From: CAYUWH01 sp964448615
GTDB taxonomy: Bacteria; Patescibacteriota; Gracilibacteria; Peribacterales; Peribacteraceae
Length of the DNA stretch: 64,000 nucleotides
Assembly: GCA_964448615.1 (NCBI GenBank)
Contig: CAYUWH010000003.1
Coordinates: 1-64,000, forward strand
Direction of reading: 5' to 3'
Shown: piece by piece, positions 33,169-42,294 of the stretch
How positions within the stretch are numbered: the stretch's first letter is position 1
Layout: every line of letters starts with the position of its first letter
Program-made: the position numbers and the translations under genes
The notes under the pieces: generated by a model
Databases searched by the model: none
What the model saw: the letters and a program-made list of their open reading frames with translations, nothing else
Told to the model about the DNA's origin: nothing

Positions 33169-34244
33169 GAGGTATGCAAAGAGGATCTGCGTTGCTGTAA
33201 TTCCTGTGCCGCAGCTTCCACGGATTGCATCGTTGTCAGTACCGGCTCGCGATCCATGCCGCGGATCCAGGCCAGATCGATCGGGAGCGGATTGATCTTC
33301 TGGGGCAGATCGGGGAGCGGTTCGCCGTACGCAAGCTTCACGAAGATATGTGGCATATTCAGTCCTGCCGCGGAGAAGAAGAGATGCGTCGTGAAGAAGC
33401 GGCCGATGTTGATCTCGGTCGGGTTCGGGGTGCCGCGCACGTCGTAGGTCATATCCACACTGAAGATGCCGTGTGGTTTTTGATCGATGGCGAAGATCGT
33501 CTGCTGCGCCAATTCATCAAGCTCCGGATCTTTGATCGTCACACCGGTGCCGGTGATTCCCGTAATCCCCGAGGGCGCGCGGTTCGCGAATTCCCAGTAC
33601 AAACGCTTGCGTCCTTGTGCCACCACCAGCTCTCCGTTATTCCAGATCGATTGCCAGGTAATCGATTCCGGGCGAAGGCATACCGCCGCCGAGAAGGATC
33701 CCCAGCCTTTTTGGAAATCGAGCCACGCCTTGGCTTGATCGTAATCGTCCGTCGGGAGCGAACCCTTCCCGAAAGCGCCCTTCACCGCGCGGATCCAAAT
33801 CTTCGGGCCGAACTTCTCGAAGGCGGCACGCAGGTCATCCTCCGTACTGATCATCATCGTGTCAGGCACGGTCATGCCTGCTTCTTTCCATTTCTCAAAG
33901 GACAGGAATTTATCCTGACAAATCCGCACGGTTTCCTTCGCAGGCAGGCACACGCGGCAGCCCAGTTCTTCACGGTGCTCGGAGATGTATTCGATCTCGG
34001 CATCAGGCTGGGCGAAGATCAGGCCTACGTCTTTCTCTTTGATGACTTGCTTCAGCAATGGCAAATAGTCTGGGTCGCTGCAATTCGGCAACAACAATTT
34101 TTCATCCGTCTCCGCGCGCTGCAGGTAATATTTATCGGCGTCCGTCCCGATCACGTGGAACTGTTCATCGTTCACCAATCGCAACGATCGGACGAAGTTC
34201 GTGGCCGGGGCGCCGCCCGCTCCTGTGACAAGAATGCGCTTCAT
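33165..34244 (-). CDS. ATP-grasp ligase (CarB-like)
   Basis: A 359-residue ATP-grasp protein. RILVTGAGGAPATNFVRSL is the N-terminal Rossmann-like part; CQDKFLSFEKWKEAGMTVPD and WIRAVKGAFGKGSLP give the ATP-binding lysines; GIFSVDMTYD and PTEINIGRFF supply the metal-binding acidic and Asn residues. Such CarB-like proteins occur in glycan clusters and are thought to form amide bonds on sugars. The substrate is unknown. Confidence 0.85.
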   Translation of the reverse strand: MKRILVTGAGGAPATNFVRSLRLVNDEQFHVIGTDADKYYLQRAETDEKLLLPNCSDPDYLPLLKQVIKEKDVGLIFAQPDAEIEYISEHREELGCRVCLPAKETVRICQDKFLSFEKWKEAGMTVPDTMMISTEDDLRAAFEKFGPKIWIRAVKGAFGKGSLPTDDYDQAKAWLDFQKGWGSFSAAVCLRPESITWQSIWNNGELVVAQGRKRLYWEFANRAPSGITGITGTGVTIKDPELDELAQQTIFAIDQKPHGIFSVDMTYDVRGTPNPTEINIGRFFTTHLFFSAAGLNMPHIFVKLAYGEPLPDLPQKINPLPIDLAWIRGMDREPVLTTMQSVEAAAQELQQRRSSLHTS

Positions 34245-34253
34245 ACAGAGAGA

Positions 34254-35351
34254 TTAGGAGAAAAAATTCCGAATGTTTTCGCAGACATAGCGAACCTGTT
34301 CTTCTGTGAGTTCGGCGGACATCGGCAGCGAGAGAATCCGCTTTGCATGTTCTTCCGCAATTGGGAAATCTCCCTGTTTCCATCCGCGATCGGCGTAAGC
34401 GTTTTGCAGATGAATGGGGATCGGATAGTGGATCGCCGTTTGAATGCCCTGCGCCGTGAGATGTTCTTGGAGGGCGTCACGTTCGTGCGTTTTGATGACA
34501 AAGAGGTGATGACAGGACGTGCGGTCCGGACGTTCCGTCATGCACGTCACTTGTTCCGGCAACAGTGAGCGATAGAGTGCCGCGTGCTGCGCGCGCTTTG
34601 CGTTCCAGGTATCGAGATAGTTCAACTTCACGCCGAGGACCGCACCCTGAATGCCATCCATGCGTTCGTTCCATCCCACAAGATCGTGATGGTAGCGCTG
34701 CGGCATTCCATGCTCGCGGAGCATTTTCAACTTCTTCGCGATCTCCGGGTTGTTCAGTGTCACGGCGCCGGCTTCGCCATACGCTCCGAGATTTTTTCCA
34801 GGATAAAAACTGAAGGCCGCACCGTCCGCGAGTGAGCCCGCCTTCCTTCCTTTGTACATCGAACCGTGCGCTTGGCACGCATCCTCAAAAACAAGGAGTC
34901 CGTGCTTTTTGGCGATCGCAACGATTTCATCCATATCCGCGACCTGACCGTAGAGGTGAACGGGGATGATTGCTTTGGTCTTGGAGGTAATCGCTGCTTC
35001 GATCTTCGTGACATCAATCAACGCAGTATCTCGCTCACAATCGACCAACACGGGAATCGCACCCACTTCCGAAATCGCTTCCGCGGAGGCAAAGAAGCTG
35101 CTCGTGACCGTGATCACTTCATCTCCCGGTCCGATGGTATGAGCCTGAAGAAGAAGGGCGATCGCGGCGGTTCCGGAGTTCATCCCGATGCAATAATCCG
35201 TGCCGCAATACGCTGCAAACTCTTTCTCAAATGCTTCCACGCTCGGACCGAGAATATAGGCGGAAGTATCCAGTACTTGTTGCATCGCCAGGTCGATCTC
35301 CGGTCGGAGACTGCGGTACTGCGCCGGCAGATCGAGAAAAGGGACTTTCAT
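34254..35351 (-). CDS. DegT/DnrJ/EryC1-family sugar aminotransferase
   Basis: A 365-residue PLP enzyme that aminates a keto-sugar. VPFLDLPAQYRSLRPEIDLA is the classic start; MNSGTAAIALLLQA binds PLP phosphate; VFEDACQAHGS has the Asp; and AFSFYPGKNLGAYGEAGAV carries the PLP lysine. With the adjacent Gfo/Idh oxidoreductase it resembles the WlbA/WlbC or WbpB/WbpE pairs that make 3-amino sugars. Confidence 0.93.
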   Translation of the reverse strand: MKVPFLDLPAQYRSLRPEIDLAMQQVLDTSAYILGPSVEAFEKEFAAYCGTDYCIGMNSGTAAIALLLQAHTIGPGDEVITVTSSFFASAEAISEVGAIPVLVDCERDTALIDVTKIEAAITSKTKAIIPVHLYGQVADMDEIVAIAKKHGLLVFEDACQAHGSMYKGRKAGSLADGAAFSFYPGKNLGAYGEAGAVTLNNPEIAKKLKMLREHGMPQRYHHDLVGWNERMDGIQGAVLGVKLNYLDTWNAKRAQHAALYRSLLPEQVTCMTERPDRTSCHHLFVIKTHERDALQEHLTAQGIQTAIHYPIPIHLQNAYADRGWKQGDFPIAEEHAKRILSLPMSAELTEEQVRYVCENIRNFFS

Positions 35352-35353
35352 GA

Positions 35354-36445
35354 TTATTGTGCGACTGATTGTTCAGCGACACTCACGCGCCGCACGGAAC
35401 GGATATTGCTTCCTTCCGTGAGCGAGAGAATGGTTTTCGAGCGCAAGGCTTCCGTCGCGAGTTGCACGATGGTGAGGATTTTGGTGCCGACTTTCCCGGA
35501 TACGACGGGCTGTTCTTCTCCGCGTACACAGCGCAAAACGTGCCGTGCTTCCAATGAGAGCGGTTCGAGGTTGGGGAGCGAAGGAATGACGATGTCGCCC
35601 GAGCGGTATTTGGGGAAGAACGGGTCGGGCTTCGTATCGTCATGATCCACTCCGCGATCGTAGATGCGGATTTTTTCGCTGGGATGCGTGTCATCGTAGA
35701 GCGCCATCGATTTCGTGCCTGCCAGAATCGTCTGGCGGATCTTCACCGGTGAGAGCCAGCTGACGTGAATGTGCGCCTGGAATCCCGAGGAAAATGTCAG
35801 ATGCAGGTGTGCGTCCTCTTCCTGTGTGCCAAAATGCGCGCCGCCGTATGCCGCGATTTCCGTTACCGTCTCAAGATCAACAATCGTATTGAGAATGCTG
35901 AGATCATGAATGGCGAGATCGAGCAGGACATTCGCATCCTTCTGAATCAGTCCGAGGTTTAAGCGGGACGAATCAAAGTAAAGGAGTTTCCCAAGCGCAT
36001 TACTTTGCGCGAGTTCTGCGAGCTTGGTCACGGCGGGCGCAAAGACGAACGTGTGATCCACAAACAAACAGCGTCCTTTCTGAGTCGCAAGATCGGTGAG
36101 CTCCTGTGCTTCGGTCACGCTCGAGGTAATCGGTTTTTCGATGAACACGTGCTTTCCGGCTTCGAGTGCTGCTTTTGCAAGGGGATAGTGAGAGCTGGTG
36201 GGGGTGGCGATCAGGATTAATTCGACCGATGCATCTTCGAGAAGATCTTCATAACGCTTGGTGCAGGCGATCGTAGGGTATTGCTTGCGGATATTCTGGA
36301 GCTTCGTTTCATCCATATCGCACGCATACGTCATCGCGCAGCCTTCCTGTGCCGCGAAGTTGCGCAGCACATTCGGTCCCCAATACCCAAGGCCGACGAT
36401 GCCAGTTCGGACGGGCAGCATAAATACGAGGCTTACTGTAGCCAT
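35354..36445 (-). CDS. Gfo/Idh/MocA-family sugar oxidoreductase
   Basis: A 363-residue NAD(P)-dependent oxidoreductase. GIVGLGYWGPNVLRNF is the Rossmann motif; AGKHVFIEKPITSSVTEAQE contains the EKP signature; LLDLAIHDLSILNTIV carries the family's catalytic His region. First gene of the leftward operon. The start at 36445 has AAAAAGG nearby; a shorter start at 36421 (MLPVRTGIVG) is equally typical of the family. Confidence 0.9.
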   Translation of the reverse strand: MATVSLVFMLPVRTGIVGLGYWGPNVLRNFAAQEGCAMTYACDMDETKLQNIRKQYPTIACTKRYEDLLEDASVELILIATPTSSHYPLAKAALEAGKHVFIEKPITSSVTEAQELTDLATQKGRCLFVDHTFVFAPAVTKLAELAQSNALGKLLYFDSSRLNLGLIQKDANVLLDLAIHDLSILNTIVDLETVTEIAAYGGAHFGTQEEDAHLHLTFSSGFQAHIHVSWLSPVKIRQTILAGTKSMALYDDTHPSEKIRIYDRGVDHDDTKPDPFFPKYRSGDIVIPSLPNLEPLSLEARHVLRCVRGEEQPVVSGKVGTKILTIVQLATEALRSKTILSLTEGSNIRSVRRVSVAEQSVAQ

Positions 36446-36497
36446 TCAAAGCCTTTTTGTCATCGGGGAATGGCAATAGGCGCAAGATCCGCTCTGC

Positions 36498-36503
36498 TAT
36501 ACT
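36498..36503 (+). promoter_or_regulatory. -10 hexamer of a leaderless promoter
   Basis: TATACT, with six bases to the GTG at 36510 (or three to the ATG at 36507). Confidence 0.55.
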
Positions 36504-36509
36504 TCGATG

Positions 36510-37670
36510 GTGCGTATTGCCTACGTTACCAACGTCCGTTTGCCCAGCGAACGGGCTCATGGCCATCAAATCGCCCAAGTCTGCGATGCGCTTTCTCGAT
36601 TAGGCCACTCAGTGGAGATTTTCGCGCCATTTCGCAAAAACATCGTCCGGGAGGATTTTTGGACGTATTATGGTGTCAGCAACAAGATAAAAGTTCATCA
36701 TCTGGGTACGTTTGATCCCATCGCTAGCGTTTTACCAGGCGTGACCAAGCTCTGGACGCTCAATACGATGCTGAATCGAAGTCTTAAGCAGGCACTGGCG
36801 GGACAAGCCTTCGATCTGCTTTACACGCGCTCTCCTGCTCTGCTTCGCGTCTTGGTGGAAACGGGAAAGCCCGTTGTCTTGGAGCTGCACCAACTGCCGC
36901 GATTCGGACGCCGTGCGTTCGCGCGAAGATGCAATCGCTGTGCATTGGTGGCCTGCCTCACCTCCGCCATGCGCGATGAATTGAAAACATGGGGAGTGCA
37001 TGCGTCGAAGATGTTGGTCGCCGGGGATGCTGTCGATCTCCGCCGCTTCGCGGATGTTCCTTCCAAAGAGGCGGCAAGAAAAAAGAACAACATCACGACC
37101 AAGCGCCTGGTGGTCGGTTACGTGGGGCGACTGAAGACATTGGGAATGGAAAAAGGCGTTGGCACGTTATTGGAAGCACTCGCCACGCTGAAGTCGGAAA
37201 AGAAGTTTTTCGGGCTCATCGTCGGTGGGCCGGAGGGGGATCGCAAAGAATATGAAGCAAAGGCGATGTCTCTCGGACTCTCCACTGAAGACGTGCGCTT
37301 CACGGGCGAGGTGGATGCCAAACATGTTCCGGAAATGCTCAGCGCGTGCGACATTCTGGCAATGCCGTTTCCCGATCTCCCACATTATCGCAGCAACATG
37401 TCTCCGCTGAAAATGTTCGAGTACATGGCTGCCAACCGGATCATCATCACCTCCGATTTGCCCACGATTCGCGATGTTCTTTCTGAGGAAACTGCCGTGT
37501 TCGTCGCGCCCGGAAATCCGCAGAGCCTGGCCGATAGGCTGCAGTGGATCACGACGCATCCCGAAAAGGCATTGATGCGCACGCAGCAAGCGCATCAGCT
37601 GGTTCAGAGCCATACGTGGGAAGAGAGGATGCGTAACATCCTCAATGCCGCTATGCTCTCGCGCCTATGA
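36510..37670 (+). CDS. Glycosyltransferase family 4
   Basis: A 386-residue GT4 enzyme. RIAYVTNVRLPSERAHGHQI at the N-terminus; VGYVGRLKTLGMEKGVGTLL and PFPDLPHYRSNMSPLKMFEY in the donor domain, where the EX7E motif is replaced by the SPLKMFEYMA version. GTG at 36510 is chosen by the six-base rule from the TATACT; ATG one codon earlier (36507) is the conventional alternative. It overlaps wecB by four bases. Confidence 0.87.
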   Translation: MRIAYVTNVRLPSERAHGHQIAQVCDALSRLGHSVEIFAPFRKNIVREDFWTYYGVSNKIKVHHLGTFDPIASVLPGVTKLWTLNTMLNRSLKQALAGQAFDLLYTRSPALLRVLVETGKPVVLELHQLPRFGRRAFARRCNRCALVACLTSAMRDELKTWGVHASKMLVAGDAVDLRRFADVPSKEAARKKNNITTKRLVVGYVGRLKTLGMEKGVGTLLEALATLKSEKKFFGLIVGGPEGDRKEYEAKAMSLGLSTEDVRFTGEVDAKHVPEMLSACDILAMPFPDLPHYRSNMSPLKMFEYMAANRIIITSDLPTIRDVLSEETAVFVAPGNPQSLADRLQWITTHPEKALMRTQQAHQLVQSHTWEERMRNILNAAMLSRL

Positions 37671-38746
37671 GAATTGTCAGCGTGTGTTCGGCCAGGCCAA
37701 ACTTCGTGAAACTCGCGGCGGTCCACCATGCCATCGCGGCAGTCGGCGAGGGGGTGGAGCACGTGATCGTCCACACCGGACAGCACTACGATCCGCTGTT
37801 TTCCGATGTCTTCTTCGAGCAACTCCAAATCCCGGCTCCCCAATACAATCTTGGTGTCCACGGCGGCACCCGGGATGAAGTTATTACCAGAACTCAAGAA
37901 GCATTTGCGCAGATTCTGCCTCTCCTCAAGCCCGATGTTGTGCTCGTCTATGGCGATGTGAACGGAGCGGTCGGTGCGGCGCAGGCGGCAAAAGCTGCAG
38001 GAATCAAGATCGCACACGTCGAGGCGGGATTGCGATCGTTCGATCTCTCCATGCCCGAAGAACACAATCGTATTGCCATCGATCAGATCGCGGATTTATT
38101 GCTGTGTTCCGAGCAATCGGGGCTCGATAACTTGCAGCGCGAGGGAGTGGAAGGATTTTTGCATCTCGTCGGCAACACGATGATTGATACGCTCATCCGC
38201 ATGATGCCGTTCATCAAGAGTGAATCTTTGCCCATCGCTCTTGCGGGGCCGTTTGCCGTCGCGACGCTGCATCGCCCGAGCAATGTGGATTCTCCGGAGG
38301 ATCTGAAGCGTAACTTGGAATTCCTCGCCGAGATTTCGGCCCATTGTCCCGTGATACTGCCGGTGCATCACCGCCTGAAGGCGGCGATCGAACAGTTTGA
38401 ACTTCATTCATGTGTGCCATCTGGCGTGCATCTGCTTGAGCCATTGGGCTACATTCCATTCTTGCGACTGGTGCAGGATGCGGCCTTCATCCTTACAGAT
38501 TCCGGCGGTATTCAGGAAGAGGCGACGTTCCTCCGCAAGCGCTGCTTTACGCTGCGTACCAATACCGAGCGGCCGTCGACGATCGAGAGTGGCAGCAACG
38601 TGCTGATTGATGTGAAAGAACCCGAACAACGCGCGCTTGTTCTCAGTTTTGCCCAGCAGCCCACTGCTTCTGAAATCCAGGTTCCGGCATTGTGGGATGG
38701 AGAAGCGGGAAAGAGGATCGTATCGGTGTTGATGTCTGGGGTATAA
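37667..38746 (+). CDS. wecB: UDP-N-acetylglucosamine 2-epimerase (WecB-like)
   Basis: A 359-residue non-hydrolysing epimerase interconverting UDP-GlcNAc and UDP-ManNAc. VIVHTGQHYDPLFSDVFF, VVLVYGDVNGAVGAAQAA, AHVEAGLRSFDLSMPEEHNR, FAVATLHRPSNVD and FILTDSGGIQEEA follow the family in order. The usual GTRPE near the start is CSARPNFVK here. It is coupled to the upstream GT4 by an ATGA overlap. Confidence 0.93.
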   Translation: MRIVSVCSARPNFVKLAAVHHAIAAVGEGVEHVIVHTGQHYDPLFSDVFFEQLQIPAPQYNLGVHGGTRDEVITRTQEAFAQILPLLKPDVVLVYGDVNGAVGAAQAAKAAGIKIAHVEAGLRSFDLSMPEEHNRIAIDQIADLLLCSEQSGLDNLQREGVEGFLHLVGNTMIDTLIRMMPFIKSESLPIALAGPFAVATLHRPSNVDSPEDLKRNLEFLAEISAHCPVILPVHHRLKAAIEQFELHSCVPSGVHLLEPLGYIPFLRLVQDAAFILTDSGGIQEEATFLRKRCFTLRTNTERPSTIESGSNVLIDVKEPEQRALVLSFAQQPTASEIQVPALWDGEAGKRIVSVLMSGV

Positions 38747-38860
38747 TGGCCAAGGCCTCGCTCTGTGGCCTTCGCTTGGACTCTGGCTATTTGCTCTACT
38801 AATGGTTGGCCTCGCAGAGTCCTGCGCTCAGGCCCCATAGCTCGGCTATTCCGTTCTAGT

Positions 38861-40039
38861 ATGAATATTCTGATGATCACCGACAGCTTCTATCCCGAAG
38901 TAGGCGGAAGCGAGACGGCAATCTGGAAACTCGGCGAGGCGCTCGTCGATATGGGTCATACCGTCGGCGTGGCGGTGATTGCGAAAGCGAATGCGGCGAA
39001 CCCTTCCCAGAAGCTTAAGTTTTGGAACGTCGGATCGAAGATGTGGGGGATGGATCTCAAGTTCATCGGACGCATTCACAATATGCGTTCGGTTATCCGT
39101 GAGTTCAAACCCGATGTGATTAACGTGCACTTCATGCTGGAATCCGGCTACGTAGGCGTAAAAGCCGGACATGCGGAAGGCGTGCCGGTCGTGCTGAGCA
39201 ACCGTGGGAAAGGGTTGTATAACAAAGCGACCAACATGCTGGAGGCGACGATGTATCCGTTCTGGAATCGCGGAGCGTTGAAGGCCGATCGTTTTATCGC
39301 CACGAGTCAGGAGATGGTGGATATTGGGAAGGAGCGCTATGGCATCGAGTCGCTGGCAATCTCGAATGGTGTCGATACCGAAAACTTTCATCCATCCAAA
39401 GATGGCAGTGCGATTCGCAAAGAACATGGCGTGAAGGACGGACAACGCGTCTTGCTCTGCGCTCGCAGGCTCGTCCCTAAAAACGGCATCGAGTACATCG
39501 TCCGCGCGCTGCCGATGATTCGCCAAAAATTCGATGCGGTATTGTGGCTTGCTTCTCCTCTGATCCGTGAATACGAAAAACTGAAGGCGATTGCGGCGGA
39601 ATTGGGGGCTGAACCGTACGTGAAGTTTTTGGGATCCGTCGATCACACGAAGCTGCCATATTATTTCTCCGCGGCAGACGTGGTGGTGCAGCCTTCCATC
39701 GCGGAGGCCAGGAGTCTTGCTTGTCTCGAAGCGATGGCGAGCGGAAGCGCAGTGGTGGCGACCGATACGGGCGGCCTGAAGGAATTGATCACGCACAAAG
39801 AGAACGGTTACCTGATTCCTTCGTTTGAAGAGAGCAGTTATCAGGTGGAAACCATGATCAACGAAGCGGGGGTGCGGCGTTTGGCGGATGCGGTCGTGTC
39901 GGTGTTGGGCGATGATGCGCTGCGCGCGAATCTCAAGAAGAATGCGAGAACATTTGCGGAAACCTGCAGCTGGCCGTCCATTGCGCGGCAAAGTCTCGCC
40001 GTGTATGAAGAAGCCATCAGATCCTATCGCCGCTCATGA
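38861..40039 (+). CDS. Glycosyltransferase family 4
   Basis: A 392-residue GT4 enzyme. MNILMITDSFYPEVGGSETA begins the domain; LLCARRLVPKNGIEYIVRAL and AEARSLACLEAMASG (EX7E) mark the donor site, then GGLKELITHKENGYLI. The open frame runs 96 bases upstream, but that part is a GC-rich hairpin region. It overlaps the acyltransferase by four bases. Confidence 0.9.
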   Translation: MNILMITDSFYPEVGGSETAIWKLGEALVDMGHTVGVAVIAKANAANPSQKLKFWNVGSKMWGMDLKFIGRIHNMRSVIREFKPDVINVHFMLESGYVGVKAGHAEGVPVVLSNRGKGLYNKATNMLEATMYPFWNRGALKADRFIATSQEMVDIGKERYGIESLAISNGVDTENFHPSKDGSAIRKEHGVKDGQRVLLCARRLVPKNGIEYIVRALPMIRQKFDAVLWLASPLIREYEKLKAIAAELGAEPYVKFLGSVDHTKLPYYFSAADVVVQPSIAEARSLACLEAMASGSAVVATDTGGLKELITHKENGYLIPSFEESSYQVETMINEAGVRRLADAVVSVLGDDALRANLKKNARTFAETCSWPSIARQSLAVYEEAIRSYRRS

Positions 40040-40392
40040 CCCTCGCTACGCCCGATCACAACAAAGAGATCTACGGAACGTTGCATGATCAAATCATTGT
40101 GAAGCGCTTTATGCGCCTTCTCCTATTCGCCGCGCCGCGCATCATGGATGTGCAGTCGCATCCGGTCGATATGGTGCCGCGCCGCGGTATGCCGGAAGGT
40201 CCGCCCAATCCTGTGGTCATTGAAGATGATGCCTGGCTTGGTGCGGAAGTGTTCGTGATACCCGGTGTCACGATCGGTCGTGGCTCGGTGATTGCCGCGC
40301 GCAGTGTTGTGACATCCGACATCCCGCCGATGGTCTTGGCGGCCGGTGTTCCGGCGAAGGTGGTGAGGGAGTTGCGAGTGGAGAAATCTTGA
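40036..40392 (+). CDS. Truncated hexapeptide-repeat acyltransferase
   Basis: A 118-residue left-handed beta-helix protein that keeps only the C-terminal part of a sugar O-acetyltransferase: IMDVQSHPVDMVPRRG, IEDDAWLGAEVFVIPGVTIG and VIAARSVVTSDIP. Compared with the intact paralog at 44187-44816 it lacks about 90 N-terminal residues, including the early repeats, and joins a foreign-looking start (MTLATPDHNKEIYGTLHD) to the motif. It may be inactive or a decayed gene still in the operon. Confidence 0.8.
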   Translation: MTLATPDHNKEIYGTLHDQIIVKRFMRLLLFAAPRIMDVQSHPVDMVPRRGMPEGPPNPVVIEDDAWLGAEVFVIPGVTIGRGSVIAARSVVTSDIPPMVLAAGVPAKVVRELRVEKS

Positions 40393-40430
40393 CCCTGCGA
40401 AGCGGAGCCGAGACGCCGTCGTCTCGGTGT

Positions 40431-42251
40431 TTATGCGGCGTCATACACCGTATCAAACCACGCAGCGAGCTGCAGGAGCGAGGAGAGGATATGCAGGTGA
40501 TAGGCCTTCTTGGTTTTGTGTTCTTCAAACAATCTTCGCAGATGATCGACATCGAAGAGTTCTGCGATACGCGGATGTTCCAGCATGCGTTCAATCAATG
40601 GACTTGCTTCGCGGCGGATCCACTTCGCGAGCGGGGGATAGAAGCTTGCTTTGGGCAGTGTAAACAGATGATCCGGCAGAATGCCGCGATACGTATCTTT
40701 CAAGAGTGCCTTCGTGCGGCGTGGCCCGACGTGCCAGTGTGCATTCGTTCCCTGCGACGCTGCGATAATACGTGGATCGAGGAAAGGAAGACGGCCTTCG
40801 ACGCCGTGGCCCATGGTTGTTGCATCGGTAAGGCGCAATGATTCATCCACCAGCCAAAGTCCGCGATCGAAATCCATGAAGGCGCGAAGCGGATCATTAC
40901 TCTTGAGTGCTGCGAAGCGTTCTTCAAACAGTGTGGTCGTCGCATCAGATTCAAACCACTCTCCGCGCGCGGCAGAAGTAATTTCTTCCGCAGGGCGTGC
41001 GAGCAGGCGTTCTGCGAGTGCAGGTCCGGGTTGCATGCCTAGCACATCAGACGGATAGCCGAAGGCCGAGGCGGCGAGAGAGCGCACGGCCGCCGGCGCA
41101 AACCGCAGCATCTCCAAAATTCGTGCGATGCGATAGCGCGGATACCCGCCGAACAGTTCATCACCACCCGCTCCGGTCAGCACCACATCCGCGCGTTTTT
41201 TCGCGACACTGGAGAGCAAGAACTGCGCCGTCGAGACGGCGTCGGCATTCGGCTGATCCAATGCACGGGCAGTATCCCAGTACAGATTTTTACAATCCTC
41301 CGCGGTCAGCATGACTTCCGTGTGATCGGTGCCATAGTGCTTCGCGGTCATCTTCGCCAAATCGGCATCAGTATTGAAACGCTTCGCACCCTCCTCTTCT
41401 GTTGCTTCAAAGCGCACCGTGAATGTCTTCACGGGTGGCTGCGCGTGCGTGACCATGTGATGCAGCACGATCGACGAATCCATCCCGCCGCTGAGATAAA
41501 TGCCAACTGGTTTATCTGAAACCAAATGATCGCGAACGGCGATATCCATCATCGCGGGGAAGCGTTCTTTAAAGTCTTGCTTGGAAGAAAACTTCACGGC
41601 TTCTACGTCCGTCACAAAGGTTTCGCGCGTTTCCTTCCCTTCTTTCCAGGTAAGCAATGTCCCCGGTGCCAGCGATTCGATTCCTTCGCAGAGCGTGTGC
41701 GGCCCCGGCACGTACTGCAAGCGCAAATACTGCGAGAGTGCCTTCATGTTGAGCGCAGGCTTTTTCGGAAGAAATCGCATCAGTGAGCGCATTTCAGAGG
41801 CAAAGTGCAGCTTGCCGTTGGGGTAACTGAGGAAAAACGGCTTGATGCCATTCGTATCGCGCGCGATGGTCCAGGTTTTTGTGTTCAGATCAAAGAGCGC
41901 AAAGGCGAACATGCCGATCAAATGTTTTACAAAGTGTTTGCCGTGTAATGCATAGAGCTTCAGCAACACTTCCGTATCGGTTCCTGTTTTGCACTGCAGC
42001 CTGAAACGTTCTTTGAGTTCGCGATAGTTGAAGATCTCGCCGTTATAGACAATCACGGCGCTGCGATCGTCATTCCACATCGGCTGATCGCCTTCGGGGC
42101 GCGGATCGAGAATCGCAAGGCGCGCATGTCCGAGTGAAATCCCGTTCCCCACGAAAATCGCGTTTCCATCCGGACCGCGGTGAACGAGCGCATTCGTCAT
42201 GCGCTCCATCATCTCCTTGTTTTCGCCTGCGAATCCCGCGATACCGCACAT
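40431..42251 (-). CDS. asnB: Asparagine synthase (glutamine-hydrolysing)
   Basis: A 606-residue AsnB-type enzyme. MCGIAGFAG starts the class II glutaminase domain with nucleophile Cys 2; LVHRGPDGN and IVYNGEIFNYRELK bind glutamine; SGGMDSSIVLHHM is the ATP pyrophosphatase loop, with GAGGDELFGGYPRY. In glycan clusters such enzymes may amidate sugars instead of making asparagine. The longer open frame is rejected because Cys 2 must follow the Met. TATACT six bases upstream predicts a leaderless message. Confidence 0.93.
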   Translation of the reverse strand: MCGIAGFAGENKEMMERMTNALVHRGPDGNAIFVGNGISLGHARLAILDPRPEGDQPMWNDDRSAVIVYNGEIFNYRELKERFRLQCKTGTDTEVLLKLYALHGKHFVKHLIGMFAFALFDLNTKTWTIARDTNGIKPFFLSYPNGKLHFASEMRSLMRFLPKKPALNMKALSQYLRLQYVPGPHTLCEGIESLAPGTLLTWKEGKETRETFVTDVEAVKFSSKQDFKERFPAMMDIAVRDHLVSDKPVGIYLSGGMDSSIVLHHMVTHAQPPVKTFTVRFEATEEEGAKRFNTDADLAKMTAKHYGTDHTEVMLTAEDCKNLYWDTARALDQPNADAVSTAQFLLSSVAKKRADVVLTGAGGDELFGGYPRYRIARILEMLRFAPAAVRSLAASAFGYPSDVLGMQPGPALAERLLARPAEEITSAARGEWFESDATTTLFEERFAALKSNDPLRAFMDFDRGLWLVDESLRLTDATTMGHGVEGRLPFLDPRIIAASQGTNAHWHVGPRRTKALLKDTYRGILPDHLFTLPKASFYPPLAKWIRREASPLIERMLEHPRIAELFDVDHLRRLFEEHKTKKAYHLHILSSLLQLAAWFDTVYDAA

Positions 42252-42294
42252 GTCTGTAGTATAACCATTCTCCACGAAGGAGACACTGCATGAC

